A model generated the notes under the pieces. That model was not told the DNA's origin, did not search any database, and saw only the letters and a program-made list of their open reading frames with translations. The position numbers and the translations under genes are program-made. DNA of 64,000 bases from Angomonas deanei (taxonomy: Eukaryota; Euglenozoa; Kinetoplastea; Trypanosomatida; Trypanosomatidae): contig LR877154.1 in assembly GCA_903995115.1 (NCBI GenBank), positions 1 through 64,000 of the forward strand, written 5' to 3'. Of this stretch, positions 48,079-56,859 are shown in pieces; the first letter of the stretch is position 1; every line of letters starts with the position of its first letter.

Positions 48079-49599
48079 TCAGTTTGCCTTGGGGGCCATT
48101 CCTTCGCGATATCTCCAAGTGCAGAGGCAGTCGTGGGGGTACAGGGTCGGTAGGTACAGAACCTTGTCGGAGTCCGGGGTACGCTTGCGGTCCCATTCCA
48201 TGTAGTAGGAGATCATCGCCAGGTACACGGTGAGGTGGTTGATGGCATAATTGTAACCGACACACCGGTGAGGGCCAACACCAAACGGAATGAACTGCTT
48301 CGCGAATTTGCGGTCCTCCTGTCTCTCGGGTCCCATGCGGTCGGGGTCGTACTCGTCGGGGTTCGTGAACCCTTCGCGGCAACAGGCGACAAGAGAGGGG
48401 ATAACCATACTGCCCTTCGGCACCACGGTCTTCTCGTCGAGCTGGAAGTCGCTGTGGGCCTTCATCGGCACCATCGGCGCAGGGGGGTACAGGCGGAGCT
48501 GTTCCATGACGCACTGTCGGGTGAAGGTCATTTCCTGCAGGAGGTCGTACGTGAGAGGTTCATTACCCGGGCGCAGGCGCATCTGTTCCTCCCGAACGCG
48601 GGCCAAGATTTCTGGTCTCTCCGCCATCGTCGCGGTGATCATGGTCAAACTGGCGGTGGACGCATCCTGTGACGCAAAGAGGAAATCCAGCATCGTGTCC
48701 GCCATGGCGTGGTCCTCCGTGAAAAACGGGGCCTCCCCACCTTCCTCCTTCACCTCCTTGAGCTTCTCGAGGATGGTCGCCGTCCAGAAGTCGAGCAGGC
48801 AGTGCGGTTCGGCATCGGGGTTGGCCATACGAATCTTACTGCGCTTGACAGCGGCCTGCAGCTCCACCATCGCCAACTTCCGGGCCTGCACGGATTTGTA
48901 CAGCGTTGTGCCGGGGAAGTAAACCGGGGCGGCGAGGAAGCCGTGCGTGATGATGTCGTAGTTGCGGGTGAACTCTTCCCTGTTGTGCAAGTGCTCACCC
49001 AAAAACACCGTCTGCGACGTCTTGCAGTTCATCTCGCGAATGTGGCTTCGCATCTCCTCTGGCGTACCACCCCAAGGATAGTTCTTCACCCACTGCGCCA
49101 TATACTCGTGGATGATGCGCTCCTGGATGGGAAGGTAGAGGGAGAGCGCCTTCGTCGTGAACAGGTTCATGAAGCTGGAACGGAGCGCCTTGTGAGACGG
49201 GCCACTCTGAAAGGCAATGTTATTGTCTCCGAGAATCACCTTACCGTTGGGGTGCAGTTGAAGTGTCATGGTGTCTTCGCTGTTGGTAGCGAAAATCTTG
49301 TGGCACAAATCAGCGCGGGTGACGAAGACGGTGAAGTAGTTGAGAATGGCCAACCAACTGTAACCGTGGGGGCAGTACTGGCGTTGACGTTCCCAGAAAC
49401 CATAGGGATCCTTGATCATCTCTATCACACCACCAACGACGGGGTTCACGAATTTGGGGCCGGGAATCTTGAATTTGTGTGCACGCGCAAAGGACATGGA
49501 CGTTAACCAAAACGCGGTGGCGTAGGACAGGGCCAAAAAAATGAGCACCTCCACAATGTAGGGCAGCTGAACACCCAGAAGGGTACTGAAAGCGGCCAT
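48079..49599 (-). CDS. Sterol C-22 desaturase, cytochrome P450 of CYP710/CYP61 (ERG5) type
   Basis: 506 residues from ATG 49599. An N-terminal membrane anchor (about 11-35) precedes the proline-rich IPGPKFVNPVVG. The I-helix reads FLFASQDASTASLTMI; the FASQDAS text is the signature of CYP710 (plants) and CYP61/ERG5 (fungi), not of CYP51 (FAGQHTS). The K-helix ExxR lies in MEQLRLYPPAPMVPM and the haem loop is FIPFGVGPHRCVGYNYA with Cys446 as iron ligand. The enzyme introduces the delta-22 double bond in ergosterol-type side chains on the ER. Its presence suggests synthesis of 24-alkylated, C-22 unsaturated sterols. Confidence 0.88.
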   Translation of the reverse strand: MAAFSTLLGVQLPYIVEVLIFLALSYATAFWLTSMSFARAHKFKIPGPKFVNPVVGGVIEMIKDPYGFWERQRQYCPHGYSWLAILNYFTVFVTRADLCHKIFATNSEDTMTLQLHPNGKVILGDNNIAFQSGPSHKALRSSFMNLFTTKALSLYLPIQERIIHEYMAQWVKNYPWGGTPEEMRSHIREMNCKTSQTVFLGEHLHNREEFTRNYDIITHGFLAAPVYFPGTTLYKSVQARKLAMVELQAAVKRSKIRMANPDAEPHCLLDFWTATILEKLKEVKEEGGEAPFFTEDHAMADTMLDFLFASQDASTASLTMITATMAERPEILARVREEQMRLRPGNEPLTYDLLQEMTFTRQCVMEQLRLYPPAPMVPMKAHSDFQLDEKTVVPKGSMVIPSLVACCREGFTNPDEYDPDRMGPERQEDRKFAKQFIPFGVGPHRCVGYNYAINHLTVYLAMISYYMEWDRKRTPDSDKVLYLPTLYPHDCLCTWRYREGMAPKAN

Positions 49600-49856
49600 G
49601 CGAAGATGACTTGAAAACGGGCAAAAAAAAAAAAAAGTTAAATGATTCTACTGATATACTAGAGAAATAGAGCCAAACAGGAAAGGGGGAGGGGAACAGA
49701 ATAGCACAGACACACACGCGCACACATACTTACCCGCGAAAAACCGAAGAAAACAGCAAATTTAACGTTCGCTTCGGATAAAAAAAGAAAAGCGTATAAG
49801 TTTAGTGTTGTTATTGTCCTGTGATGAAAGATAAAAAAAAAAAGCGGTGTAAAGAT

Positions 49857-50125
49857 TCACGATGCCTTTACTTCCGTCGGTTGAAAAATACACAAAGCCT
49901 CCTCAGACCACTGTTCCTCTCTGTTCCGCTTGAAAAACCGGTAGAGCAACTTTTTGCTCTGATTCAACTCTAGGGCGGTGACGGACTTAATCGCATGTGT
50001 CCAAACCGCGCAGGCGAGTGGTGTCAGCGCGTTATTGTCGTCCACCAGCCGCGTCTTATACTCATCCCAAATGATCCCGTCCTTCCCAACAGCATAAAGC
50101 GTTCCCTTTTCCGTCTTCTTCTCCT
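49857..50125 (-). CDS. Probable C-terminal continuation of the GGQ protein in another frame
   Basis: Immediately after the stop of the GGQ gene an open stretch of about 90 codons runs on in another frame (KKTEKGTLYAVGKDGIIWDE ... LALTPLACAVWTHAIKSV-like text). It has normal amino acid composition, no ATG at its head, and ends at 49857. The join lies at a run of five T on the coding strand. It could be the true end of the upstream gene separated by an indel, or a 3' UTR open frame by chance. 49600-49856 is non-coding. Confidence 0.4.
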
Positions 50126-51079
50126 TCAGACACAACCAAAAATTTCAATCAGAATGAAGAGGAACTTTTCCACATTCTGCCGTAACACCTTGTCGGTCTT
50201 GCACTTTTCAAAATTGGCGTAGTCGCCTTCCTGCGGGAGAGGCAATAGGTAGCACATCAACTCGGGGGACTGGGGGTGGGTACGATAACAACTTTGGATG
50301 ATTGGCCAAATATTTTTGCACTCACACTCAAATAGGTGTTTAATGTCCACGCGGGAACCCTCGTCGTAACCCATTTCGCGAAGAACGGACGGTGGCAGAT
50401 AGCCCTGTCCGTTATGAAAATCATACACATCTTTCAGCAAGCAATGGCAGTTCAACTTTCCACCCTTCTTCGCTAGATATTCCACCACTTTTTTCCTCCG
50501 TCGTGCACGGCGCTCCCGCAGCATTTTTCGGCGTCCCAGTACAGAGTCCACTCCTAATAGGTGCTCTTCCAACCTCTCGTTTAATAAATCACGGGCTGCC
50601 CTGCGGTTGAGGTGCAGGGAGGGGAAGCGACTGAACTTTACAATAATATCGCTGGGAACGTGTTTAAGAATAACCGTTTGCATTCTGCGATTGGTGGCCT
50701 GCCCTCCGGGTCCCCTTCCCAGCGTGCTTTCCTCTCGCACATCCTCTTCCTTGAAGATGTACCACCGCTCGAACAGTGCACTACGATACCGCGGCAGCTT
50801 GGACGACTGATGTCCGGCGTGTCTCGACGTCCGTTTCAGGTGTAAAACGCGCAGCACATCCAATTTATCTCTTGGAGGGAGAGCATCGAAAAACTCTTTT
50901 GCGTTTTTCTTATTGAGTTTTTTTAAAGTGGCAATATTATTTTTAGACGCGGCAACCCTTCCCTTTTTGTTGGACATGGAGTACCGCTTGTTATTGGGCC
51001 GTTGCCCCGAAAAACGCGTCGTCATCAACAGGCAAAGGGCACATTGGTTTGTGTTGATGAGAGATAGTCGTCTCAACAT
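50126..51079 (-). CDS. Mitochondrial class I release factor-like protein with GGQ (MTRFR/C12orf65 type)
   Basis: 317 residues from ATG 51079 (MLRRLSLINTNQ); the upstream in-frame part contains the pyrimidine tract and is rejected. The N-terminus is a mitochondrial presequence type. The catalytic GGQ is at residues 125-127 in STLGRGPGGQATNRR, followed by ILKHVPSDIIVKFSRFPSLHLNRRAARDLLNERL. This is the peptidyl-hydrolase domain shared by release factors and by rescue factors of the MTRFR/ICT1 group, and a basic tail (RRKMLRERRARRRKK) is as in those. Codon-recognition domains are missing, so ribosome rescue rather than termination is likely. About 110 further residues are unassigned, and a frame change near the stop may truncate it. 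Confidence 0.82.
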   Translation of the reverse strand: MLRRLSLINTNQCALCLLMTTRFSGQRPNNKRYSMSNKKGRVAASKNNIATLKKLNKKNAKEFFDALPPRDKLDVLRVLHLKRTSRHAGHQSSKLPRYRSALFERWYIFKEEDVREESTLGRGPGGQATNRRMQTVILKHVPSDIIVKFSRFPSLHLNRRAARDLLNERLEEHLLGVDSVLGRRKMLRERRARRRKKVVEYLAKKGGKLNCHCLLKDVYDFHNGQGYLPPSVLREMGYDEGSRVDIKHLFECECKNIWPIIQSCYRTHPQSPELMCYLLPLPQEGDYANFEKCKTDKVLRQNVEKFLFILIEIFGCV

Positions 51080-51249
51080 TAGAATGAAACCAACATGTGC
51101 TACAGCTTTAAAAAAGAAGAAGGGGAAATGGAGTAACACCGCCTATTGGCACGCTTACACTGATAAATGGCACACACCCGTACAACCACCGCCACAAAAC
51201 GAAGTGATTATGGTGAAGCGAACAACACTTTAAAAAAAAAAAAAAAACA

Positions 51250-51993
51250 CTACTGTAAGCCATAAGGCATGTGATTCCTAGGACCGTCGTCGCCATGTTT
51301 GGGCTTCTCACGCTCCAAGTCTGGGAGTGCAAAGTCTTGCATTTCGTATTGGCGATCAAAGGGGCCAGTCCGGAGTAAGACTTTCCGCTTACTCCACTTG
51401 TCAACGAATATACTATTTTGCGGATAAGGTCCTTTCCAAGGATCGAGACGATCCTTCACGGAAAAGTCGTTGTACGACTCGCTGAACAATTCATTCGTTC
51501 CCCCCCTATAGTTGTAAACATGAAGAAAAAACTGCTTTTTAAATTCCCATCCCGCCTCTTCCGAGCTGAGACCATTGTGGGAAAACAGAATAATATCGTC
51601 ATTTTTAGCCGGCTTCTTAAATCCATACATGTCCTTAAATTCTACTTCGGTCAACTGAAGGGCATACTCGACCTCGTCCCGTGGGATCCAGTTACTGTGG
51701 GGGACCCAGCGGTGTATCTTGCTGGCAACGGAGCGGCAGTCGATGAGGCAGGTCTGCGGGTCGGGGAACTGATACAACTGCTCCATGTCCTTCAAATAAG
51801 CTTGATGGCACAACAGGTGGTGCACAGGGGCGTACTGCTGCTGCTCAAACAGAAATTTGTGTCGATCAAAGTACCAGGGCTGGTACTCCTTGGGATGCCA
51901 GTTAAACCATTCTCTGGGGTTAATCTCCCCGTCCACCGTCATGTGATGGCGGGTACGCCGGTCGGACTGCAGCAGGCGAAGGGCTCTCCTCAT
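51250..51993 (-). CDS. Rhodanese-like protein, probably inactive, mitochondrial
   Basis: 247 residues from ATG 51993. The start MRRALRLLQSDRRTRHHM is a mitochondrial presequence type. Residues about 80-190 follow the rhodanese pattern (TCLIDCRSVASKIHRWVPHSNWIPRDEVEYAL; DDIILFSHNGLSSEEAGWEFKKQF). Where active enzymes have CxxGxR the loop reads SHNGLSSEEA, so the persulfide Cys is missing. The Trp/Tyr/Pro-rich ends suggest a structural subunit of a mitochondrial complex such as the ribosome or a respiratory complex. That is inference; the fold call is moderately secure. Confidence 0.7.
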   Translation of the reverse strand: MRRALRLLQSDRRTRHHMTVDGEINPREWFNWHPKEYQPWYFDRHKFLFEQQQYAPVHHLLCHQAYLKDMEQLYQFPDPQTCLIDCRSVASKIHRWVPHSNWIPRDEVEYALQLTEVEFKDMYGFKKPAKNDDIILFSHNGLSSEEAGWEFKKQFFLHVYNYRGGTNELFSESYNDFSVKDRLDPWKGPYPQNSIFVDKWSKRKVLLRTGPFDRQYEMQDFALPDLEREKPKHGDDGPRNHMPYGLQ

Positions 51994-52403
51994 TTTATGG
52001 ATTGCTTGTGCTCATTTAACCATAACAAAAAGGAAGAAAAGGTAATGTGAAGCAAGAAGAGGGATAAGAAAAAGTCAGTGGTTCCCTTTTCTTCCCGTCA
52101 TAATAAGCTGGAGGGACAATTTCAAAAAAAAAAAAAAGAGGGAATCGAAAAAAAAAAAAAAAATGATAACAAAACTAGAAATTTTATCTCTTTAACTTTT
52201 ACCATTATTATTAGTGTAAACCCCATATTTTATTTTTTTATTATTATTTTGTCAAGTGGTTTTCTAATACAGAAACACAAATAAAGAAAAAGGAAAAAAG
52301 AAGGTGAGAAGTTTGTTGGGAGTAAGTAAAAAATTCGTTACCGAACCAATTGCCACTCCTTTTTCTCGTATTTTTTTTTTTTTTTTTGGTGGAAGAGCGC
52401 GGC
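51994..52403. other. SAM synthetase 3' UTR / rhodanese-like upstream region
   Basis: About 410 bp, with A-runs at 52124 and 52149 (T-runs on the coding strand, a likely splice tract) and 17 T at 52371-52387. No gene is seen. Confidence 0.55.
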
Positions 52404-53582
52404 TTACTCCACAATCTTCTTCGGCACCTCCCAAGTGAAGGAGCCCTTGCCGGTCTCATCCTTGCGGCCAAAGTGTCCGAAACGAGAAGTTTCGTAGTAG
52501 ATGGGGCGTCTGAGGTCAAGATCCTTGATGATATCGTACGGGCGTAGCTTGAAGTTCTTCTTCACGATCTCGAGCAGCTTGGCGTCGTCGTACTTTCCGG
52601 TGCCGTAGGACTCTACGAAAATGCTGAGGGGCTCAGAAACACCAATGGCGTAGGCGAGCTGCACAAGAACGCGACGGGCGTATCCGCCGGCGACGAGGGA
52701 TTTGGCGATCCAACGCGCGGCGTACGCGGCGGAGCGGTCCACCTTGGAAGGGTCCTTACCGGAGAAGGCACCACCGCCGTGGGCTCCCCAACCACCATAA
52801 GTATCTACAATAATCTTGCGGCCAGTCAGACCGGCATCTCCGTGGGGGCCGCCGATAACGAAACGGCCGGAGGGGTTAATCCAGTACTTGGTTTCGCTGT
52901 CGAGCATGTTGGCGGGAATAACGGTCTTAATCACCTTCTCCAGGAGATCGGCGTGAATCTTCTCGTTCGTGACGGCTTCGTCGTGCTGGGCGGAGATTAA
53001 GACAACCGCAACGCGTTGAGGGGTTAGCAGTTGCTTGCCATCGCGCTGGTCGTATTCGTACTGAACCGTGACCTGGGTCTTGGCATCGGGACGGGCCCAG
53101 GGAAGGGTACCGTCACGGCGGAGCTGGCTGTACTTGTACGCTAAGCCACGGGCAAGTTCATAGGTGATGGGCATAAGGGTGTCCGTTTCGTCGGTGGCAT
53201 AACCGAACATCATACCCTGATCGCCGGCACCGAGGTCCTCGCTGTCAAAGTTGCCAAGGCCTTGGCAAATATCGGGCGACTGCTGCTCAATGGCAATAAG
53301 GAGATTGCAAGACTTGTAGTCTAAACCTTTTTCGGCAGCGTCGAAACCAATGTCCTTTATGGCGTCACGCACAATCTTCTGATAGTCAAGGGGCGTCTTG
53401 GTCGTGATCTCACCGAACACCATCACCATTCCGGTCTTGGAGCAGGTTTCGCAGGCCACCTTGGAGAACGGATCGCCAGCAAGGCAGGCATCCAGGACTG
53501 CGTCAGAAACCTGATCGCAGAGCTTGTCGGGGTGACCCTCCGTGACGTGCTCCGAAGAAAAGAGAATGGTATGGACAGACAT
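52404..53582 (-). CDS. S-adenosylmethionine synthetase (methionine adenosyltransferase)
   Basis: 392 residues from ATG 53582. All three family signatures are present: [17 protein letters not shown] near the N-terminus, [12 protein letters not shown] and [16 protein letters not shown]. It makes S-adenosylmethionine from ATP and methionine, in the cytosol as a dimer or tetramer. GC-rich body and a single copy in this window; several trypanosomatids have tandem copies. With the ARD fusion at 20.5 kb, two enzymes of the methionine cycle are in this window, probably by chance. Confidence 0.97.
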   Translation of the reverse strand: MSVHTILFSSEHVTEGHPDKLCDQVSDAVLDACLAGDPFSKVACETCSKTGMVMVFGEITTKTPLDYQKIVRDAIKDIGFDAAEKGLDYKSCNLLIAIEQQSPDICQGLGNFDSEDLGAGDQGMMFGYATDETDTLMPITYELARGLAYKYSQLRRDGTLPWARPDAKTQVTVQYEYDQRDGKQLLTPQRVAVVLISAQHDEAVTNEKIHADLLEKVIKTVIPANMLDSETKYWINPSGRFVIGGPHGDAGLTGRKIIVDTYGGWGAHGGGAFSGKDPSKVDRSAAYAARWIAKSLVAGGYARRVLVQLAYAIGVSEPLSIFVESYGTGKYDDAKLLEIVKKNFKLRPYDIIKDLDLRRPIYYETSRFGHFGRKDETGKGSFTWEVPKKIVE

Positions 53583-53783
53583 GATTTTAACGATAAAAGG
53601 TTTGGGGGGGCTTCACAAGGGGCAAACAAAGGGGATGGAGAGAGAAGGCGAAGAAAACCAAACTATTGCCAAAGGCACAAAATATATATATTAATAAAGT
53701 CTGTCAAGATGGGACGGAGTAAAGGTCAACCTTAATCACTGCGGAAAAAAAAAAAAAAGTGCAGAAATCGGGTGGTACAACCA

Positions 53784-55187
53784 TCATTCGTCAATTGAGA
53801 TCACACTCCTTTTTCTTTGTTCCATGTACTGTATTTTCAGTGGTTCACCGGGAGGGGTTTCAATCACAAACTCCACCCGGTTCACAACACCCTTGTGCGT
53901 ATCCAGCCACTGTTTTAGCCGATAGTTCACGAGGATGTCGCTCGGCATCATTTTCGCATTGCACAAAGGACAGTTCCAGACATGGCTACGAAAGCAATGC
54001 TCGAGAAATGTCTCCAGCTCCATACACTGCAAGTGTTCGCAGTAAACACTTCGCGCCGGGACCGTCATGATATTGAAACTTAGTGGGCAATGAACACGCA
54101 CATAGCACTCGTCCAGCTTGACCAGATCATCGGCAATCGCCCTCGTTAGTGGGACATTTTTTCTATAGTTGCACACAATGTCTTCGCTTAACTCTTTTGC
54201 GCTCAGTTCATTCGCAAAAACGACCGCTATAATACCAAACCACAGATCCACATCCTCACAGGGCGTGAGGTCGACCACGACGGAAAAGATGTCCTCGTTT
54301 GTGGGCATGACAATGTCGGAAATATCGATGGGAGGGGGCACCTTTATCGACGTGTTTTCCTTCCCGGCCGGAATGTTCCAGTCGCCCCCCAGAGGAACGA
54401 CCACTCCATTGACCCTTATTTCCATCGAAATGACGGTGTCGTCAATGGTAAACGGGTGGAGCCAGCCTTTGCACTGGTAGTCCGCCGATAATGGAATCAA
54501 TAGGACTCGTCTCCTTTGATCGAAACCACCCACCGGCCTCGTTCGCGTGCCGTGGGGGGATGGGAAATTAGTGGACACACTGCAATTATCCACACTCATG
54601 GCGCCCAACAAATCCAAGAAGCGGTACTTGGGAGATAAAAGAAAGGCGCTGTCGTTTTCAAACACCTCTCCTCGAATAACAGAAAGCACTGCATCGTCGC
54701 AGGGAGGAGCGGGCGCCTCGTCGCTCTCCTTATCGTCAGAGGCAGACGTCCCCGACCAGACCGTCCCTGGGAACGGTTCCTCCTCTGACCCCTCGGAGGA
54801 CGGCGAACTGGCGCGGCTCCTCTTCCTTCCCAGGAGGTACGTACTTCGGCTGTCCGCCGCCACCCCAGCGCTCGGTGCTGTGTCGATCGGCAAGTTTGAC
54901 GAGCCGCTTTTGCACAATTGTTCAACTGTTTTTTCAACGTTTACCGTTTTGGGACTTGTCATTCCTAACCCACCCAATGTGGCGTTTTGCCCCTCAAACA
55001 GCCTTACCGATTCCGCATCATTGGAGTTGATCAAGTATATCTCCGAGGTGTCATGATAAAAACGAACATAACAATCCCCACCATCGAATGTCAAATCGGC
55101 ATCGGTATTCTCCTTCACAATCTTGCCCGGCCACCACGAGTCATCGTCACACCGTATCAAGACATGCGAACCTAGGGGAAACTTCAT
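53784..55187 (-). CDS. PIAS/SIZ-type SUMO E3 ligase with N-terminal PWWP-like domain
   Basis: 467 residues from ATG 55187. Residues 1-65 are PWWP-like (HVLIRCDDDSWWPGKIVK ... YVRFYHD), a chromatin-reader fold that binds methylated nucleosomes and DNA. An acidic Ser-rich linker with KRSRAS comes next. Residues about 195-345 resemble a PINIT domain (VLLIPLSADYQCKGWLHPF). Residues about 355-420 form the SP-RING (CPLSFNIMTVPARSVYCEHLQC ... WNCPLCNAKM), with the Cys/His zinc ligands of PIAS/Siz proteins. The SP-RING recruits Ubc9-SUMO. In T. brucei a SIZ1-type ligase promotes SUMO enrichment at the active VSG site, so a chromatin link would make sense. No SAP domain. Confidence 0.82.
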   Translation of the reverse strand: MKFPLGSHVLIRCDDDSWWPGKIVKENTDADLTFDGGDCYVRFYHDTSEIYLINSNDAESVRLFEGQNATLGGLGMTSPKTVNVEKTVEQLCKSGSSNLPIDTAPSAGVAADSRSTYLLGRKRSRASSPSSEGSEEEPFPGTVWSGTSASDDKESDEAPAPPCDDAVLSVIRGEVFENDSAFLLSPKYRFLDLLGAMSVDNCSVSTNFPSPHGTRTRPVGGFDQRRRVLLIPLSADYQCKGWLHPFTIDDTVISMEIRVNGVVVPLGGDWNIPAGKENTSIKVPPPIDISDIVMPTNEDIFSVVVDLTPCEDVDLWFGIIAVVFANELSAKELSEDIVCNYRKNVPLTRAIADDLVKLDECYVRVHCPLSFNIMTVPARSVYCEHLQCMELETFLEHCFRSHVWNCPLCNAKMMPSDILVNYRLKQWLDTHKGVVNRVEFVIETPPGEPLKIQYMEQRKRSVISIDE

Positions 55188-55469
55188 TTCATCATTGTAG
55201 TCCTAAACAATGGTTTAAAAGCTTTCAAAGAAGCGTAGTTGTCTGTATGTACACACTACGGCAAAAAAAAAAGGGAGGAGCAGCGGGAAGAAGAGAGAAT
55301 GCACGATACAGCCACGGGCGAAAAAGTGAGAAGGCTCAAGTGAAAAGAAAAAAAGGCGGAAGCGGAATTACGAACAAATGTATAGATCTAAAAATGGAAG
55401 GGGAAAAAGTGAATATATAAGAGAAGAGAGATGGGGAATCTAAATTATATACACGTGCTCGTACACCGA

Positions 55470-56195
55470 TTAGTTTGGTTTCATTTGGCATTGACTCGGT
55501 CCAAGGCCATTTTTATCGTACCCCATCTCCGTCTTGTACAGATTTTCTTCGTACGTCGAGAATGTATCCTCCGTCCAGTTACCGCTGGCATTCCGCACAC
55601 TTTGCACCGATCGCAGTGCGTTCTTGTAGGAGCTGAAAATTCTCTCGAGCGGGAGTTCACCGGGGTTTTGGACAAAGAGAAAGTCCGGGTCCACCCCCTC
55701 CTGTGCGGCACACCGTATCGCCGTAAACGGCGCCACCTTTGAGCGGCTGTTGGACTTGAGCTTATCATTCTGCGGCACATCACTCGGCCACTCCACCCTC
55801 TGCCGTTTATTTCGGGGGTATGGCTGTGAAGACTGGGGAGTGTCATTCTTATGAATGGAGGCCGTTCTGCTCGGGGGCTTCGGCGTGGGGGTCCGCTGGG
55901 TTCGCTGTACCTCAACGGTCTTTGGTGGGACGGCTCTGGAGGTCGCCTTCGACGGGGTGAAATTATAGTGTTTATTGGCTAGGGAAGAGTTAACGTTTTG
56001 CGAAGTCAGTGCCGTGAGGGGACCGTTACGAATGTAGGCGTACAATATTTTGGTGGTCTGCTCATAGCGATCTACGTACGAGGCGGTCTCGCAGGAAGGG
56101 GCTGGTGGGAGCAGGGAGGATACGTCCTCCTTCTTGATGAACTCACGGAACATCAACTCCTCCACCAGCTGTGGCGTCCACACTTGGGTGTCCAT
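55470..56195 (-). CDS. Unrecognised protein with Pro/Thr-rich centre
   Basis: 241 residues from ATG 56195 (MDTQVWTPQLVEELMFREF). The N-terminal 70 residues are helical with a Tyr-rich KILYAYIRNG patch; 90-160 is Pro/Thr/Arg-rich (RTPTPKPPSRT, then KRQRVEW, a likely nuclear signal). The C-terminal 80 residues (GVDPDFLFVQNPGELPLERIFSSYKNAL) look folded. No family recognised. The spacing and coding composition are those of a real gene. Confidence 0.65.
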   Translation of the reverse strand: MDTQVWTPQLVEELMFREFIKKEDVSSLLPPAPSCETASYVDRYEQTTKILYAYIRNGPLTALTSQNVNSSLANKHYNFTPSKATSRAVPPKTVEVQRTQRTPTPKPPSRTASIHKNDTPQSSQPYPRNKRQRVEWPSDVPQNDKLKSNSRSKVAPFTAIRCAAQEGVDPDFLFVQNPGELPLERIFSSYKNALRSVQSVRNASGNWTEDTFSTYEENLYKTEMGYDKNGLGPSQCQMKPN

Positions 56196-56859
56196 TGTCT
56201 TTTCTACAAACAATAGAAGTGTTTCCTGGGGAGAAAAAAAAGAGGAAGAGATTGGAGGCCAAACAGTTGGTTAACTCTAGAGAGACGGAAAAAAAAAAAA
56301 AAAGAAGAAGCCGATGCTCCCAAAGCCGAAGTACAACAAAAAAAGAAGATAAAATGAAACGCAGGGTGTCAACCTTGTAAACCGAACTATATTAAAGTAT
56401 ATTTATATGGTAAAACCGAAAACAACATGAATCACCGAAGAAAAAATAATGATATAAACACAGCCAAAAGAAAAGGAGAAAAAAAAAAAGGAATACGCCG
56501 CAAATATACACACTCAATACATATACAAAATTTATTTTCACGTTAGATGATTTTTCTATCCTTTTTTTTTTTCCTTTTTTTAACCCATTTTCTTGTTTTT
56601 TATTTATTTATTTATTTTTTGTTGAACCATCATTATTACTCTTTTCTTCTTTTTTGTGTGTGTCTTTTTTTTTTTTTTTTTTCTAATACGATTGCCTTAC
56701 TTTATTTGCACTGGTGGGTCGTTTGTTACATGGTGGGGAGAGGCAAAAGAATGACGCGTAAGAAAGAATGCAGAACCATAAAATGATGATAAAAGTCCTA
56801 TATGTACATGTGTCGCCCTACCCCAATCCCAGCGTTGCATGGAGATCCATGTGGATAAC
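56196..56859. other. Long intergenic region with T-rich runs on the plus strand
   Basis: About 660 bp. An A-run at 56291 is the likely splice tract of the unrecognised gene. From 56548 to 56690 the plus strand is strongly pyrimidine-rich with ATTT repeats and 18 T, so the CK1 transcript would carry an A-rich 3' UTR. No gene. Confidence 0.6.

Noticed and set aside
48709-49506. 265-codon open frame on the plus strand
   Set aside because: Antisense shadow of the P450 gene; high GC keeps the opposite strand free of stops.
48079-49599. CYP51 (sterol 14-alpha-demethylase)
   Set aside because: The I-helix motif FASQDAS and overall text fit CYP710/CYP61 instead.
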